From positions 992,001-1,056,000 of the forward strand of contig NZ_CP010802.1 of assembly GCF_001278055.1 (NCBI RefSeq): a stretch of 64,000 nt of DNA, written 5' to 3'. Made by a program: the position numbers and the translations under genes. The DNA is from Desulfuromonas soudanensis. GTDB taxonomy: Bacteria > Desulfobacterota > Desulfuromonadia > Desulfuromonadales > WTL. Shown here piece by piece: positions 26,680 through 35,345 of the stretch. Position 1 is the first letter of the stretch. The number at the start of each line of letters is the position of its first letter. The notes under the pieces are model-generated. The model was not told the DNA's origin and searched no databases. It saw only the letters and a list, made by a program, of their open reading frames with translations.

Positions 26680-27015
26680 ATGGCTGGCAAGTTCGAACTG
26701 AAAAAAAGCAAAGACGGGCAGTTCATGTTCAACCTGAAGGCAGCCAACGGACAGGTAATCTTGACCAGTGAATTGTACAAAACCAAACCGAGTGCAGAAA
26801 ACGGCATCGAATCGGTTCGTAAAAACTCTGTCCGCGAGGGGGCCTTCGAGGTCAAAACCAATGCCAAGGGCGAGCCGTACTTCATCCTCAAGGCGACCAA
26901 CGGCCAGGAAGTCGGTCGCAGTGAATACTACTCATCGACTGTGGCTATGGAAAATGGTATCGCCTCGGTCAAGAACAATGCTCCCGAAGCCAAGCTGCAG
27001 GATCTGACCATCTAG
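26680..27015 (+). CDS. DUF1508 (YegP-like) two-repeat protein 2
   Basis: This is a 111-residue paralogue of the protein at 22305-22640, the same length with the same two-unit layout: GQFMFNLKAANGQVILTSEL in unit 1 and EPYFILKATNGQEVGRSEYY in unit 2. The first unit is especially similar between the two, also at DNA level around the GCCAACGGACAGGT segment, so the pair is a fairly recent duplication or is under conversion. The ATG at 26680 follows AGGAGA. It is followed by a long imperfect hairpin. Confidence 0.9.
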   Translation: MAGKFELKKSKDGQFMFNLKAANGQVILTSELYKTKPSAENGIESVRKNSVREGAFEVKTNAKGEPYFILKATNGQEVGRSEYYSSTVAMENGIASVKNNAPEAKLQDLTI

Positions 27016-27027
27016 CGTAAATCCTGA

Positions 27028-27077
27028 GGGGGTGCGTTTACAGATTCGATTTTCTGAAATCTGTAGACGCGACCCCC
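27028..27077. terminator. Long imperfect hairpin after DUF1508 gene 2
   Basis: GGGGGTGCGTTTACAGATT pairs with AATCTGTAGACGCGACCCCC with one bulge and a G-T pair (about 19 bp). It begins 12 bp after the stop codon. No U-tract follows. Confidence 0.55.
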
Positions 27078-27103
27078 GATAGTTTGGCGACCCCGATAGT
27101 TTG
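27069..27103. repeat. Tandem duplication of a 17-18-nt unit
   Basis: GCGACCCCCGATAGTTTG is followed immediately by GCGACCCCGATAGTTTG. The first unit overlaps the 3' arm of the preceding hairpin. Confidence 0.75.
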
Positions 27104-27186
27104 GAAATTTGACACCGAGGGTATGGCCATATTCAACATCTTTGGCAGGTTCGAAAGGCGGTAACGGCTGTATTCTATGCCCGTAT

Positions 27187-27453
27187 TTACATCGCCAGGC
27201 TGGCGAAGGCGTTGCGTATTTTGACCTTTGAGCTTTTGGAGCCGTCCCCATCCGTCGCGAAGTCCTCGATTTCATCCGCCGAGAAGACGATCTTGACCGA
27301 GTGGTCGGCGGTGGTGATCTTCAACCACCATTGGTCGTATTGCTCGGTCCATTCGATCGTGTCGGGGCGCATGCCGTGCTGGGTGGCGTAGCGGAGGGCG
27401 ACGTCCTTGAGAAGGGTTTGTCCGGCGGCGAGGAGATTGGTGGTTTCGGTCAT
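27187..27453 (-). CDS. Small hypothetical protein
   Basis: The 88-residue product is acidic and soluble, with WTEQYDQWWLKITTADHSVKI and a predicted helical N-terminus. It has no signal peptide or membrane segment. The ATG at 27453 has no clear Shine-Dalgarno. Codon use resembles neighbouring real genes. No family was recognised. Confidence 0.55.
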   Translation of the reverse strand: MTETTNLLAAGQTLLKDVALRYATQHGMRPDTIEWTEQYDQWWLKITTADHSVKIVFSADEIEDFATDGDGSKSSKVKIRNAFASLAM

Positions 27454-27605
27454 TTGGTTTTACCCCGTGTGGAAATAAAAGGAGGGACACTCCCCATGTT
27501 TCTTGTAGGAGAGACGTCCAGGGTTCGTATCTCATTATTCAGCTGAGAGTTAACGGAGACCGGTCCCATTTGTCCATCGACGTAGATTGAAAATGTCTGT
27601 TACCG

Positions 27606-27812
27606 CTACTTCTTCACCAGCAGAAAGGCCCCGACCGCAGCGCTTACCGCCCCGCCGATGTAGCGATACATCACCTCGTCAGGTAGTGCCCCGGTCAAGC
27701 TTTTGGAGAGTTCGGAGGTCAGCGAGCCGGACATCTGATAGCCCCAGAAAGCCAGACCGGCGCCGCCGACCAACAGGATCAGGCCAATAATTTTGCTTGC
27801 GGATTGCGACAT
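27606..27812 (-). CDS. DUF3185-like small membrane protein
   Basis: The 68-residue protein has two hydrophobic helices (about 8-25 and 48-66). It shows the DUF3185 pattern: GYQMSGSLTSELSKSLTG, then IGGAVSAAVGAFLL. Family function is unknown; such proteins are common in aquatic proteobacteria. The start ATG at 27812 follows GGGAG. It is separated from dapL by a terminator hairpin. Confidence 0.75.
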   Translation of the reverse strand: MSQSASKIIGLILLVGGAGLAFWGYQMSGSLTSELSKSLTGALPDEVMYRYIGGAVSAAVGAFLLVKK

Positions 27813-27837
27813 ATTTTTTCTCCCGGATTAAAGAATA

Positions 27838-27862
27838 AAGGGCGGCCGAATCGGCCGCCCTT
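27838..27862 (-). terminator. Terminator of the dap cluster after dapL
   Basis: Read on the minus strand AAGGGCGGCC-GATTC-GGCCGCCCTT is followed by TATTCTTT. It lies 7 bp past the dapL stop codon. The stem is symmetric, but the plus-strand flank has no gene to terminate. Confidence 0.75.
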
Positions 27863-27869
27863 GGTTATT

Positions 27870-29105
27870 TTACTTTCCCCACTTCTGTTTGATCCGATCC
27901 ACCGCCTTGACGACATTTCCCTTGTCGCCGAAGGCGCTGAGGCGGAAGTAACCTTCTCCGCTCGGCCCGAAGCCGCTCCCCGGGGTGCCGACGACGTGGC
28001 ACTCGGTGAGGAGCTTGTCGAAGAAGTCCCAGCTACTCATCCCTTCCGGCGTCTTCAGCCAGATGTACGGGGCGTTGACGCCGCCGAAGCACTGAATCCC
28101 GGCGGCGGTGAGCCCCTCGCGGATGATGCGGGCGTTGTCCATGTAATAGTCGATCACTTCCTTGACCTGGGGCCACCCCTCGTCGGAGTAGACCGCCTGG
28201 GCGGCTTTCTGCACAGGGTAGGAGACGCCGTTGAACTTGGTGCTCTGGCGACGGTTCCACAGCTTGTTCAGGGCGACCTTCTCCCCCTTGGCGGTCGTGG
28301 CCAGGAGATTTTCCGGGACGACGGTCAGGCCGCAGCGGACGCCGGTGAAGCCGGCGGTCTTGGAGAAGGAGCGGAATTCGATGGCGCATTCCTTGGCGCC
28401 GTCGATCTCGTAGATGGAGCGGGGAATGTCGGATTCGGTGATGAAGGCCTCGTAGGCGGCGTCGAAAAAGATGATGGCGTCGTTTTTGCGGGCGAAATCG
28501 ACCCAGCCTTTGAGCTGCTCCCGGGTGGTGACGGTGCCGGTGGGGTTGTTGGGGGAGCAGAGGTAGATGATGTCGACCTTCTCTTTGGGGAAGGCCGGGG
28601 AGAAGTCGTTCTCCGCCGTGCAGGGGAGGTAGACGATGTTCTCGTAATACCCCTTTTCGTCGGCCTCGCCGGTGCGGCCGACCATGACGTTGGTGTCGTT
28701 GTAGACCGGATAGACGGGGTCGCCGATGGCGACGACGTTGGCGTTGTCGAAGATGTCGAGGATGTTGGAGCAGTCGCACTTGGAGCCGTCGGAGATGAAC
28801 ATCTCGGAGGTCTTCAGGGAGACGCCGAGGGGCTTGTAGGCCTTGTCGATGATGGTGTCGATGAGCCAGGAGTACCCCTGCTCGGGGCCGTAGCCGTGAA
28901 AGGTTTCGCCTTTAGCGAGGTCGTCGACGGCGGCGTGAAAGGCCTTGATCACGGCCGGCACCAGGGGAAGGGTGACGTCGCCGATCCCCAGGCGGATGAC
29001 CTTGGCCGAAGGGTTGGCGTCGGTGAATTCACGAACGCGGCGGCCGATCTCGGGGAAGAGGTAGCCGGCTTTGAGTTTCAGGTAGTTGTCGTTGATACGG
29101 GCCAT
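27870..29105 (-). CDS. dapL: LL-diaminopimelate aminotransferase
   Basis: The 411-residue class I/II PLP aminotransferase has the DapL N-terminus [18 protein letters not shown]. It also has [10 protein letters not shown], the substrate-side NPTGT motif ([10 protein letters not shown]), and the PLP lysine in [10 protein letters not shown]. DapL converts tetrahydrodipicolinate and glutamate directly to LL-diaminopimelate, replacing the DapD/C/E acylated steps. This matches its place downstream of dapA and dapB. It is last in the minus-strand dap run and is followed by a terminator. Confidence 0.96.
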   Translation of the reverse strand: MARINDNYLKLKAGYLFPEIGRRVREFTDANPSAKVIRLGIGDVTLPLVPAVIKAFHAAVDDLAKGETFHGYGPEQGYSWLIDTIIDKAYKPLGVSLKTSEMFISDGSKCDCSNILDIFDNANVVAIGDPVYPVYNDTNVMVGRTGEADEKGYYENIVYLPCTAENDFSPAFPKEKVDIIYLCSPNNPTGTVTTREQLKGWVDFARKNDAIIFFDAAYEAFITESDIPRSIYEIDGAKECAIEFRSFSKTAGFTGVRCGLTVVPENLLATTAKGEKVALNKLWNRRQSTKFNGVSYPVQKAAQAVYSDEGWPQVKEVIDYYMDNARIIREGLTAAGIQCFGGVNAPYIWLKTPEGMSSWDFFDKLLTECHVVGTPGSGFGPSGEGYFRLSAFGDKGNVVKAVDRIKQKWGK

Positions 29106-29140
29106 GTGTAGCTCCTTCTATTTGGGGGGGGCAGAAAGCC

Positions 29141-29280
29141 AGAATGTAGAATATAGAATACAGAATATAGAAGACAGAATAGGGAAAAGCAGAAGATAGA
29201 ACACAGAATACGGGAGGCAGAAGACAGAATGTCTTTTTGCAGTCCTTCTGTATTCTACATTCTGTGTTCTGCCTTCTGTC
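29141..29280. repeat. Unit-built inverted repeat, AGAATAY family, locus A1
   Basis: The dapB-dapL gap consists of about ten degenerate 7-nt units (AGAATGT, AGAATAT, AGAATAC, AGAAGAC) followed by their reverse complement (TTCTGTATTCTACATTCTG). The 39-nt stretch 29226-29264 occurs inverted at 30118-30156 with one mismatch. The repeat ends exactly at the dapB stop codon. The RNA would form a long imperfect hairpin. Confidence 0.85.
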
Positions 29281-30084
29281 CTACCTTAGCCCCAGCACGT
29301 CCTGCATGTCGTACATCCCCGGCGCCTGCCCTTGAAGCCAGGTGGCGGCGCGGACGGCGCCTCTGGCGAACATGTCGCGGCTCATGGCGCGGTGGGTGAT
29401 CTCGATGCGCTCGCCCATGCCGATGAAGTAGACGGTGTGCTCTCCGACGATGTCGCCGCCGCGCACGGTCTGCATGCCGATCTCCTCCTTGCTGCGCTCT
29501 CCGCACATCCCTTCGCGGTGGAAGTTGGCGACCTTGTTGTAGTCGCGACCGAGAGCGTCGGCGACGACCTCGCCCATGCGCACGGCGGTGCCGGAGGGGG
29601 AGTCCTTCTTCTTGTTGTGGTGCAGTTCGACGATCTCGACGTCGAAGCCGTCGCCGAGGATCTGCGCCGCTTCCTTCAACAGCTTGAAGCAGGCGTTGAC
29701 GCCGACGCTCATGTTCGGGGCGAGGAGGACGGGAATTTTCCTGGCGTGCCCGGCGACTTCGGCCCTTTGTTCGGGGGTGAAACCGGTGGAGCCGATGACG
29801 ATCATCTTGCCGAGACGGGCGCAGACGGCGACGTTTTTCAGCGTCACCTCGGGGAAGGTGAAGTCGATGAGGACGTCGGCGCTTTTGAGCCCCTCCTCGA
29901 GGGAATCGACGATGGCGACCTCCAGCGGCCCGCAGCCGGCGAGGCTCCCGGCATCCTGGCCGAGCATTGCGTGCCCCGGGCGCTCGATGGCGCCGCCGAG
30001 CTCGAGCCCTTCGGCTTCCTTGATGGCAGTGATGATGCGCCCGCCCATGCGTCCGGCAGCGCCGACAACGGCAACTCTGATCAT
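29281..30084 (-). CDS. dapB: 4-hydroxy-tetrahydrodipicolinate reductase
   Basis: The 267-residue enzyme has the NAD(P)-binding motif GAAGRMG (about 8-14), STGFTPEQ, and the catalytic/substrate-binding segment ELHHNKKKDSPSGTA (about 152-166). These contain the His and Lys of the family. It reduces the DapA product to tetrahydrodipicolinate. It is flanked on both sides by AGAATAY repeats carrying a shared inverted 39-nt core, the only gene in the window so bracketed. Confidence 0.96.
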   Translation of the reverse strand: MIRVAVVGAAGRMGGRIITAIKEAEGLELGGAIERPGHAMLGQDAGSLAGCGPLEVAIVDSLEEGLKSADVLIDFTFPEVTLKNVAVCARLGKMIVIGSTGFTPEQRAEVAGHARKIPVLLAPNMSVGVNACFKLLKEAAQILGDGFDVEIVELHHNKKKDSPSGTAVRMGEVVADALGRDYNKVANFHREGMCGERSKEEIGMQTVRGGDIVGEHTVYFIGMGERIEITHRAMSRDMFARGAVRAATWLQGQAPGMYDMQDVLGLR

Positions 30085-30105
30085 TGTTTTCCCCTATGCA
30101 AATTG

Positions 30106-30242
30106 GAATACAGAATACAGAATGTAGAATATAGAAGGACTGCAAAAAGACATTCTGTATTCTGCTGTCTGTCCTCTGTTTCCCGTATTCTATCTTCTGT
30201 ATTCTACATTCTGTATTCTACATTCTGCTTCCCGTATTCCAG
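30106..30242. repeat. Unit-built inverted repeat, AGAATAY family, locus A2
   Basis: The dapA-dapB gap: units GAATACA/GAATGTA/GAATATA run to about 30135, then a spacer GGACTGCAAAAAGAC, then their reverse complement to CCCGTATTCC. It shares the spacer and flanks with locus A1 in the opposite orientation. Confidence 0.85.
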
Positions 30243-30246
30243 AATT

Positions 30247-31122
30247 TTAAATCAGCCCGTACCCCTTCATCACCGCCGTGAGCTTGGCGAGGTTGGCCGC
30301 CGAGAGGGGGGCGAGGGGGAGGCGGACATGGGCGTCGATTTTCCCCATCAGCGACAGGGCGGTCTTCACCGGCACCGGGTTCGAGTCGATGAACATGGTG
30401 CTGTGAATCTCGAGCATCTTCAGGTGCAGCGCCCTGGCGTCGTCCCAGCGTCCCTCGTCGACGGCGACGACCATCGCCTTGACGTCGGCGGGCATGATGT
30501 TGGCGGTGACCGAGATGATCCCCTTGGCGCCGCAGGCCATCAGCGGCAGGGTGAGAAAGTCGTCGCCGGAGAGGACGTCGATCTTGTCGCCGGCCTTGGC
30601 GATGATCTCGCTGGCCTGGGTAACGTTCCCCGAGGCCTCTTTGATGGCGACGATGTTCTTGAATTCGGCGAGGCGGATGGTTGTTCCGGCTTCCATGTTC
30701 ATCCCCGTGCGCCCCGGGACGTTGTAGAGGATCTGGGGGAGGGCGACGGCCTCGGCGACCGCCTTGTAGTGCAGGTAGAGTCCCTCCTGGGACGGTTTGT
30801 TGTAGTAGGGGGAGACGAGCAGGACGCCGTCGGCGCCCATCTCCTTGGCGTGCTGGGAGAGCTCGATCGCCTCGGCGGTGGAGTTGGACCCGGTGCCGGC
30901 GACGACGGGGACGCGTCCTTTGACCTGCTCGATGCAGATCTCGATGACCCGGTCGTGTTCCTTGTAGTCGAGGGTCGCCGATTCGCCGGTCGTCCCGCAG
31001 GGGACGATGACGTCGGTGCCGTTTTCGATCTGGAACTCGATGAGCTGGCGATACTTTTCTTCGTCGACCCGGCCTTTGGGGGTAAAGGGGGTGACGATGG
31101 CGACCATAGATCCGTGAAACAT
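30247..31122 (-). CDS. dapA: 4-hydroxy-tetrahydrodipicolinate synthase
   Basis: The 291-residue TIM-barrel aldolase has CGTTGESATL (about 43-52), YYNKPSQEG with the catalytic-triad Tyr region, and the Schiff-base lysine in IVAIKEASGN (about 161). It condenses pyruvate with aspartate semialdehyde, the first committed step to lysine and diaminopimelate. The start ATG at 31122 is preceded by GGAGGA. The length is normal. Confidence 0.97.
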   Translation of the reverse strand: MFHGSMVAIVTPFTPKGRVDEEKYRQLIEFQIENGTDVIVPCGTTGESATLDYKEHDRVIEICIEQVKGRVPVVAGTGSNSTAEAIELSQHAKEMGADGVLLVSPYYNKPSQEGLYLHYKAVAEAVALPQILYNVPGRTGMNMEAGTTIRLAEFKNIVAIKEASGNVTQASEIIAKAGDKIDVLSGDDFLTLPLMACGAKGIISVTANIMPADVKAMVVAVDEGRWDDARALHLKMLEIHSTMFIDSNPVPVKTALSLMGKIDAHVRLPLAPLSAANLAKLTAVMKGYGLI

Positions 31123-31273
31123 GAGATCCTCCTCCGGAAAGCTAGTCTAAAAAAATGTTTTACAGAAAAATTGAGCCGTATTGGTAACATACCTGCAGGT
31201 CAAAGTCAAAGCCGCCCTAAGGGCTCGCGAAGCATAACCTGAGCTGTCCGTATCTTTGAAAAAACCGGGTCTT

Positions 31274-31354
31274 ACCACAGAGACACAGAGAACACCGAGG
31301 GAAATGCCACAGGGATTCAAGAATTTCTCCGTGTCTCTGTGTCTCAGTGGTGAA
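31274..31354. repeat. Unit-built inverted repeat, CACAGAG family, locus B1
   Basis: ACCACAGAGACACAGAGA at the left is mirrored by TCTCTGTGTCTCAGTGGT at the right with a central region of about 30 nt. Units are 8 nt long and degenerate. It lies between the lipoprotein gene and dapA and occupies about a third of the gap; no other feature was recognised there. Confidence 0.8.
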
Positions 31355-31375
31355 CCGCCTTTTTCCGACCTTCTC

Positions 31376-32158
31376 TCAGAGACTGGCTCCGGGAGTCGCC
31401 TCGACCGTTGGCGACAGGGGGCTCTCGACGATCTGGCCGAAGATCCGCACCACCGTCCGCACCCCGTAAAGGTAGGTGGTGCCGTTTTCCAGGCCGAAAT
31501 CGTCGTAGCTCGTCTCTGTCAGGGGCATCCGGGTCAGGGGGGTCGGCTGCAGGGGGGAGCCGGCCTCGCCGCGATAGAGATTGTAGCCGAGGAATTCGAC
31601 GCCGTCGCGCTTCTCGACGACCGACTCCCAGGTCAGGCGCACCAACCGGTCGAGGCCGGTGGCGGCCAGGGACTGGGGGGGCGGCGGCGGGTTGTGGAAG
31701 GGGAGGCGCAGCAGGGCGCCGAGCCCCTCCCGTCCGGAGCGGTTGTAGGGGACGATCCGGTACTGATAGCCGACGCCGGCCTCGAGGGCGCTGTCCCACA
31801 GAAAGAGTCGTTCGCCGATGCGGCGGGCGCCCTGCAGATAGTCGAGGTCGAGGGTCTGGAGCAGGATCGAGGTGTCACGGCACTCGGGGCAGTCCTCGGC
31901 CGGGTCGTAACTCATGCGGTAAACCCGGAAGCCTTGCAGGTTGGTGAGGGGGGAGCCGTCCTGGTTGCTCCCCGGCAGAGTCCAGGCGAGGAGGAAGCGC
32001 GCTCCCTTCTGGGTCACCGTCGGCTCCCCCGGGGCGACGGGGAGCTTGAGTGCGAGGGGGCGCACCGGCCCCTTGTGGCCGCAGCCGGCCAGGATGATAA
32101 AAAAGGCGAGGAACAGATACGTCCATCGTCTTGCGGATTTCGCTGTGCTGGAGGGCAT
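31376..32158 (-). CDS. Lipoprotein with two fibronectin type III-like domains
   Basis: The start is placed at the ATG at 32158, right after the argH stop; the frame extends into argH, but that part is arginine-rich shadow. The 260-residue product has a lipoprotein signal (FIILAGC). Two Ig/FN3-like modules follow: ARFLLAWTLP to YQYRIVPYNRSG, and VRLTWESVVEK to TTYLYGVRTVV, each with the W and Y positions typical of FN3. No enzyme motif is present. It may act in envelope adhesion or complex assembly. It is cotranscribed with argH by position. Confidence 0.78.
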   Translation of the reverse strand: MPSSTAKSARRWTYLFLAFFIILAGCGHKGPVRPLALKLPVAPGEPTVTQKGARFLLAWTLPGSNQDGSPLTNLQGFRVYRMSYDPAEDCPECRDTSILLQTLDLDYLQGARRIGERLFLWDSALEAGVGYQYRIVPYNRSGREGLGALLRLPFHNPPPPPQSLAATGLDRLVRLTWESVVEKRDGVEFLGYNLYRGEAGSPLQPTPLTRMPLTETSYDDFGLENGTTYLYGVRTVVRIFGQIVESPLSPTVEATPGASL

Positions 32159-32160
32159 GC

Positions 32161-33543
32161 TCACCCCTGACGCTCGGCGCGGGCCCGCGCCAGTTCGCGC
32201 TCCACGGCCACGCGGGCGGTGCCGCCGGTGGCGCACCGGGCGTTGACCGAGGCCTCGAGGGTGACGAAGTCGTAGATGTCGGCTTCGATCACTTCGGAGA
32301 ACTCCCGGAACTCGTCGAGGGTGAGCTCGGGGATATCCTTGCCGGTCTCGATGCAGTAACGCACCGTCTTGCCGACGATCTCGTGGGCGTTGCGGAAGGG
32401 GATCCCTTTGCGCACCACGTAGTCGGCGACGTCGGTGGCGGTGGAGAAGCCCCGGGCGGCGGCCAGGCGCATCTCCTCGGCGCGCACCTTCATCTGGGCG
32501 ATCATTTCGGCGAAGATCTTCAGCGACCCCTTGACGGTGTCGATGGTGTCGAAAAGAGGCTCCTTGTCTTCCTGCATATCCTTGTTGTAGGCCAGCGGCA
32601 GCGCCTTCATCAGGGTGAGGAGGGAGATCAGGTTGCCGTAGACCCGCCCGGTCTTGCCACGCACCAGTTCGGGGACGTCGGGATTCTTCTTCTGCGGCAT
32701 GATCGAGCTTCCGGTGCAGAAGGCGTCCGAAAGGTCGATGAAGCGGAAGTCGGCCGTCGACCAGAGGATGAGCTCTTCGGAGAGGCGCGAGAGGTGCATC
32801 ATCAAAATGCTTGCGGCGCCGCAGAACTCGAGGGCGAAGTCGCGGTCGGAGACCGAATCGAGGGAGTTGCGGGTCACCCCGGCAAAGCCGAGCTGCTCGG
32901 CGACGAACTCGCGGTCGATGGGGAAGGTCGTCCCGGCCAGGGCCCCGGCGCCGAGGGGCATGAAGTTGAGACGCTTGGCGACGTCCTGCATCCTCCCGGC
33001 GTCGCGCTTGAACATCTCGTAGTAGGCGAGCATGTGGTGGGAGAAAAGGATCGGCTGGGCGGTCTGCAGGTGGGTGAAACCCGGCATGATCACGGCGAGA
33101 TTGGCCTCGGCCTGGGCGAGGAGGGACTCCTGGAGGGCGTCGAGGTAGGCGAGGACGGCCTTGACCTCATCCCGCAGGTAGAGGCGCACGTCGAGGGCGA
33201 CCTGGTCGTTGCGGCTGCGGGCGGTGTGGAGCTTGCCGCCGACGGGGCCGATGCGCTCAATGAGCCGCGCCTCGATGTTCATGTGGATATCCTCGAGGCT
33301 GACCTTGAACTCGAACGCCCCCTTCTCGATGTCGGTCAGGATCGATTCGAGGCCGGCCATGATCGTCTGGGCCTCGTCCTTGCTGATGATCCCCTGCTTG
33401 GCGAGCATCCGGGCGTGGGCGATGGAGCCCTGGATGTCGTAGTGGTACATCCGCTTGTCGAAACCGATGGAGGCGGTGAATTCTTCGACGAACTTGTCGG
33501 TCGGCTGGGTGAAGCGGCCGGCCCAGGGTTTTTCCTGACTCAT
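32161..33543 (-). CDS. argH: Argininosuccinate lyase
   Basis: The 460-residue enzyme of the fumarase/aspartase superfamily has the signature [12 protein letters not shown] (about 278-289) with the catalytic Ser. It also has [19 protein letters not shown] (about 107-125) and [10 protein letters not shown] with the catalytic His. It splits argininosuccinate into arginine and fumarate, the last step of arginine synthesis. It starts at the ATG at 33543. Confidence 0.97.
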   Translation of the reverse strand: MSQEKPWAGRFTQPTDKFVEEFTASIGFDKRMYHYDIQGSIAHARMLAKQGIISKDEAQTIMAGLESILTDIEKGAFEFKVSLEDIHMNIEARLIERIGPVGGKLHTARSRNDQVALDVRLYLRDEVKAVLAYLDALQESLLAQAEANLAVIMPGFTHLQTAQPILFSHHMLAYYEMFKRDAGRMQDVAKRLNFMPLGAGALAGTTFPIDREFVAEQLGFAGVTRNSLDSVSDRDFALEFCGAASILMMHLSRLSEELILWSTADFRFIDLSDAFCTGSSIMPQKKNPDVPELVRGKTGRVYGNLISLLTLMKALPLAYNKDMQEDKEPLFDTIDTVKGSLKIFAEMIAQMKVRAEEMRLAAARGFSTATDVADYVVRKGIPFRNAHEIVGKTVRYCIETGKDIPELTLDEFREFSEVIEADIYDFVTLEASVNARCATGGTARVAVERELARARAERQG

Positions 33544-33609
33544 GTGGACTCCGTAGGTGAAAATATTCCGGCAAAAAATCCGATTGCTGCAAAAAAGGCG
33601 AAGAGGAGG

Positions 33610-34788
33610 CTAAAGGACCTTCCCTGTTTCCCCATTCTCCCCGTTAACCCCCCGGACAATCTCTTCCCCGGCCATCCGTATCCATCCGCTGCTGCGGGAG
33701 GGGCGGAAGATGCTGTGGATTTTCAGGGGCGCCCGGGTGGTCCGCGGGTCGAGCTCATGGAAGAGCGGCAGGTTGAAAAAGTACAGACGGGTTTCCCGGC
33801 CGAAGCGCAGGCGGCAGACCGGCAGGCCGCCGAAGTCGTCGGTGGAGAACTCGGCGAGCTGGACCCGTTCCAGCTTGTGGCTCTTGTGCAGGATGACCGA
33901 CGAGTGGCCGAAGGCCTCGCCCTGGGTGCTGGCGCCGTAGTCCGTCTCCCCGGCGGTGTTGCAAAAGACGGTGGTGGCGTCCCGGACCCCCGGGGTGTAG
34001 GCCAGGTATTCGCCGTAAAAGCCGTGGACCACGTCGCGAAACGCCGGGTGCTCCGGTTTCGGATTGCATTCGATGACGGCCAGCAGGTCGAGGCGCTGGC
34101 GGGTCTCAAAAAAGAGCTGGTCGGCCTTGTCGATGATGACGCTGATGTTCGACTGGTAGAGATCGCGGTAGACATAGTCGAGGCAGATCAGCGCCATGAA
34201 GTTGAAACAGGTCGGGTGGCAGCGAAAGAGCGGGAAGACCTTCCCCCGGTAGAGATCGCGCAGGGCGTCGAGATTCTCCTCGCCGAAGAAGGGGTGGCTT
34301 TTCGCTTCGAGGAAGACCCGCAGGCGGCCGTCATTCTCCTTGACGGCGATGACGCACCAGTTGACCGGCGCCTGGTCGACGTCGCCGGCTTCCAGATCCT
34401 CCGTCACCGAGGCCAGAGCTTCTTCGTTGTCCTCCCGGTAGGTTTCGAGGAGTTGCCGGTACTCGCCGAGGCGGATGTGTTCGACGCCGAAAACGGTCAC
34501 CGTGTTGGGACGAAATCGCTCCCCGATCAGCGTCAGCACGTCCTTGACATGAGCCGCCGGGAGTGTCGATTCGGGGAACAGGAGAAAATGGAGCTTTTTC
34601 AGATTCCCCTTGCCGGCGGCGACCAGCTCGAGGATCGACCGCACCTGGTCCCACTTGGCCTCGGGATCGGCGACCCTGTAGCCGAAGTCGGTGCGCTTGA
34701 GCCGGTTGGGGAGCTGGCAGACGAGGCAGTGCTGATGGTGCCCCTGGGGGAAGGCGACGTTGATGTGTTTTTCGACGATAAAAACCAT
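33610..34788 (-). CDS. Divergent nitrilase-superfamily (carbon-nitrogen hydrolase) protein
   Basis: The 392-residue protein carries what looks like a Glu-Lys-Cys triad in nitrilase order and spacing: E73 in LLFPESTLP, K163 in FLEAKSHPFFGEENL, and C202 in ALICLDYVYRDL. The region just before the Cys (GKVFPLFRCHPTCFNF) also fits the fold. It is longer than ordinary nitrilases (about 270-330) and has cysteines at the N-terminus (HCLVCQL). The C-terminal 120 residues match nothing recognised. It sits between argH and a NUDIX gene inside the arginine cluster, which might suggest an amide or ureido substrate, but that is guesswork. Confidence 0.55.
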   Translation of the reverse strand: MVFIVEKHINVAFPQGHHQHCLVCQLPNRLKRTDFGYRVADPEAKWDQVRSILELVAAGKGNLKKLHFLLFPESTLPAAHVKDVLTLIGERFRPNTVTVFGVEHIRLGEYRQLLETYREDNEEALASVTEDLEAGDVDQAPVNWCVIAVKENDGRLRVFLEAKSHPFFGEENLDALRDLYRGKVFPLFRCHPTCFNFMALICLDYVYRDLYQSNISVIIDKADQLFFETRQRLDLLAVIECNPKPEHPAFRDVVHGFYGEYLAYTPGVRDATTVFCNTAGETDYGASTQGEAFGHSSVILHKSHKLERVQLAEFSTDDFGGLPVCRLRFGRETRLYFFNLPLFHELDPRTTRAPLKIHSIFRPSRSSGWIRMAGEEIVRGVNGENGETGKVL

Positions 34789-34801
34789 GGTCGCCCTCCT
34801 C

Positions 34802-35293
34802 TTAAGTCCGTGGCGGCGCGCCGCCGGGGACTTCCCCTAAGGCGCTGGAGGGGAGGGCCTCATTGCCGCCGAGCGCGATCCCGGGAAAAATTTTGGCGAG
34901 GATGTGCCGGCTGCCGGGGGTGAGGTCGAAGGGGTGGAGCTGATCCCTGTGGACCCAGATCGCCTCGGTGCATTCGGAGCCGTTGGGGCGCAATTCGGCG
35001 GAGAGGGGGACGGCGCGGTAGTAGAGGATGACGAAATGGTCGTTTTTCGAGCCGACCTTCAGGTGTTCGAAGACGTCGATGAGCCCTTCGACCCGGATCT
35101 CGATGCCGACTTCCTCGCGCACCTCGCGGTGCAGCGCTTCAATGATCCCTTCGCCGAGGTCGATCTTCCCCCCGGGCATGACCCACTGGTCGCAGAAGGG
35201 GTGGATGCAGCGCCGGGTGAGAAGGACCCGATCCTCCGCGTCGATGATGCAGGCCACGACGGAGGTCTTGATCGCCTGTTTTTTGTAGTCCAT
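34802..35293 (-). CDS. NUDIX hydrolase
   Basis: The start is the ATG at 35293; upstream frame is non-coding in character. The 163-residue product has a complete NUDIX box, GGKIDLGEGIIEALHREVRE plus EVGI (about 38-61), matching GX5EX7REUXEEXGU. Members cleave nucleoside diphosphates linked to other groups. The C-terminal 40 residues have no clear match. It lies 13 bp upstream of the nitrilase-like gene and 53 bp downstream of argG, so it is probably in the same transcript. Confidence 0.88.
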   Translation of the reverse strand: MDYKKQAIKTSVVACIIDAEDRVLLTRRCIHPFCDQWVMPGGKIDLGEGIIEALHREVREEVGIEIRVEGLIDVFEHLKVGSKNDHFVILYYRAVPLSAELRPNGSECTEAIWVHRDQLHPFDLTPGSRHILAKIFPGIALGGNEALPSSALGEVPGGAPPRT

Positions 35294-35345
35294 AAAACCG
35301 TGGCCGGGGCGACGCTGCGCCGCCCCGGCGCCTTTGGGAGGGTGT

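Noticed and set aside
26412-26900. 162-residue minus-strand frame and a 79-residue plus-strand frame near the second DUF1508 gene
   Set aside because: They overlap a real gene or each other, have no ribosome binding site and resemble no known family.
29141-30242. CRISPR-like reading of the 7-nt arrays
   Set aside because: Units are only 7 nt with no spacers of constant length, and no cas gene is near.
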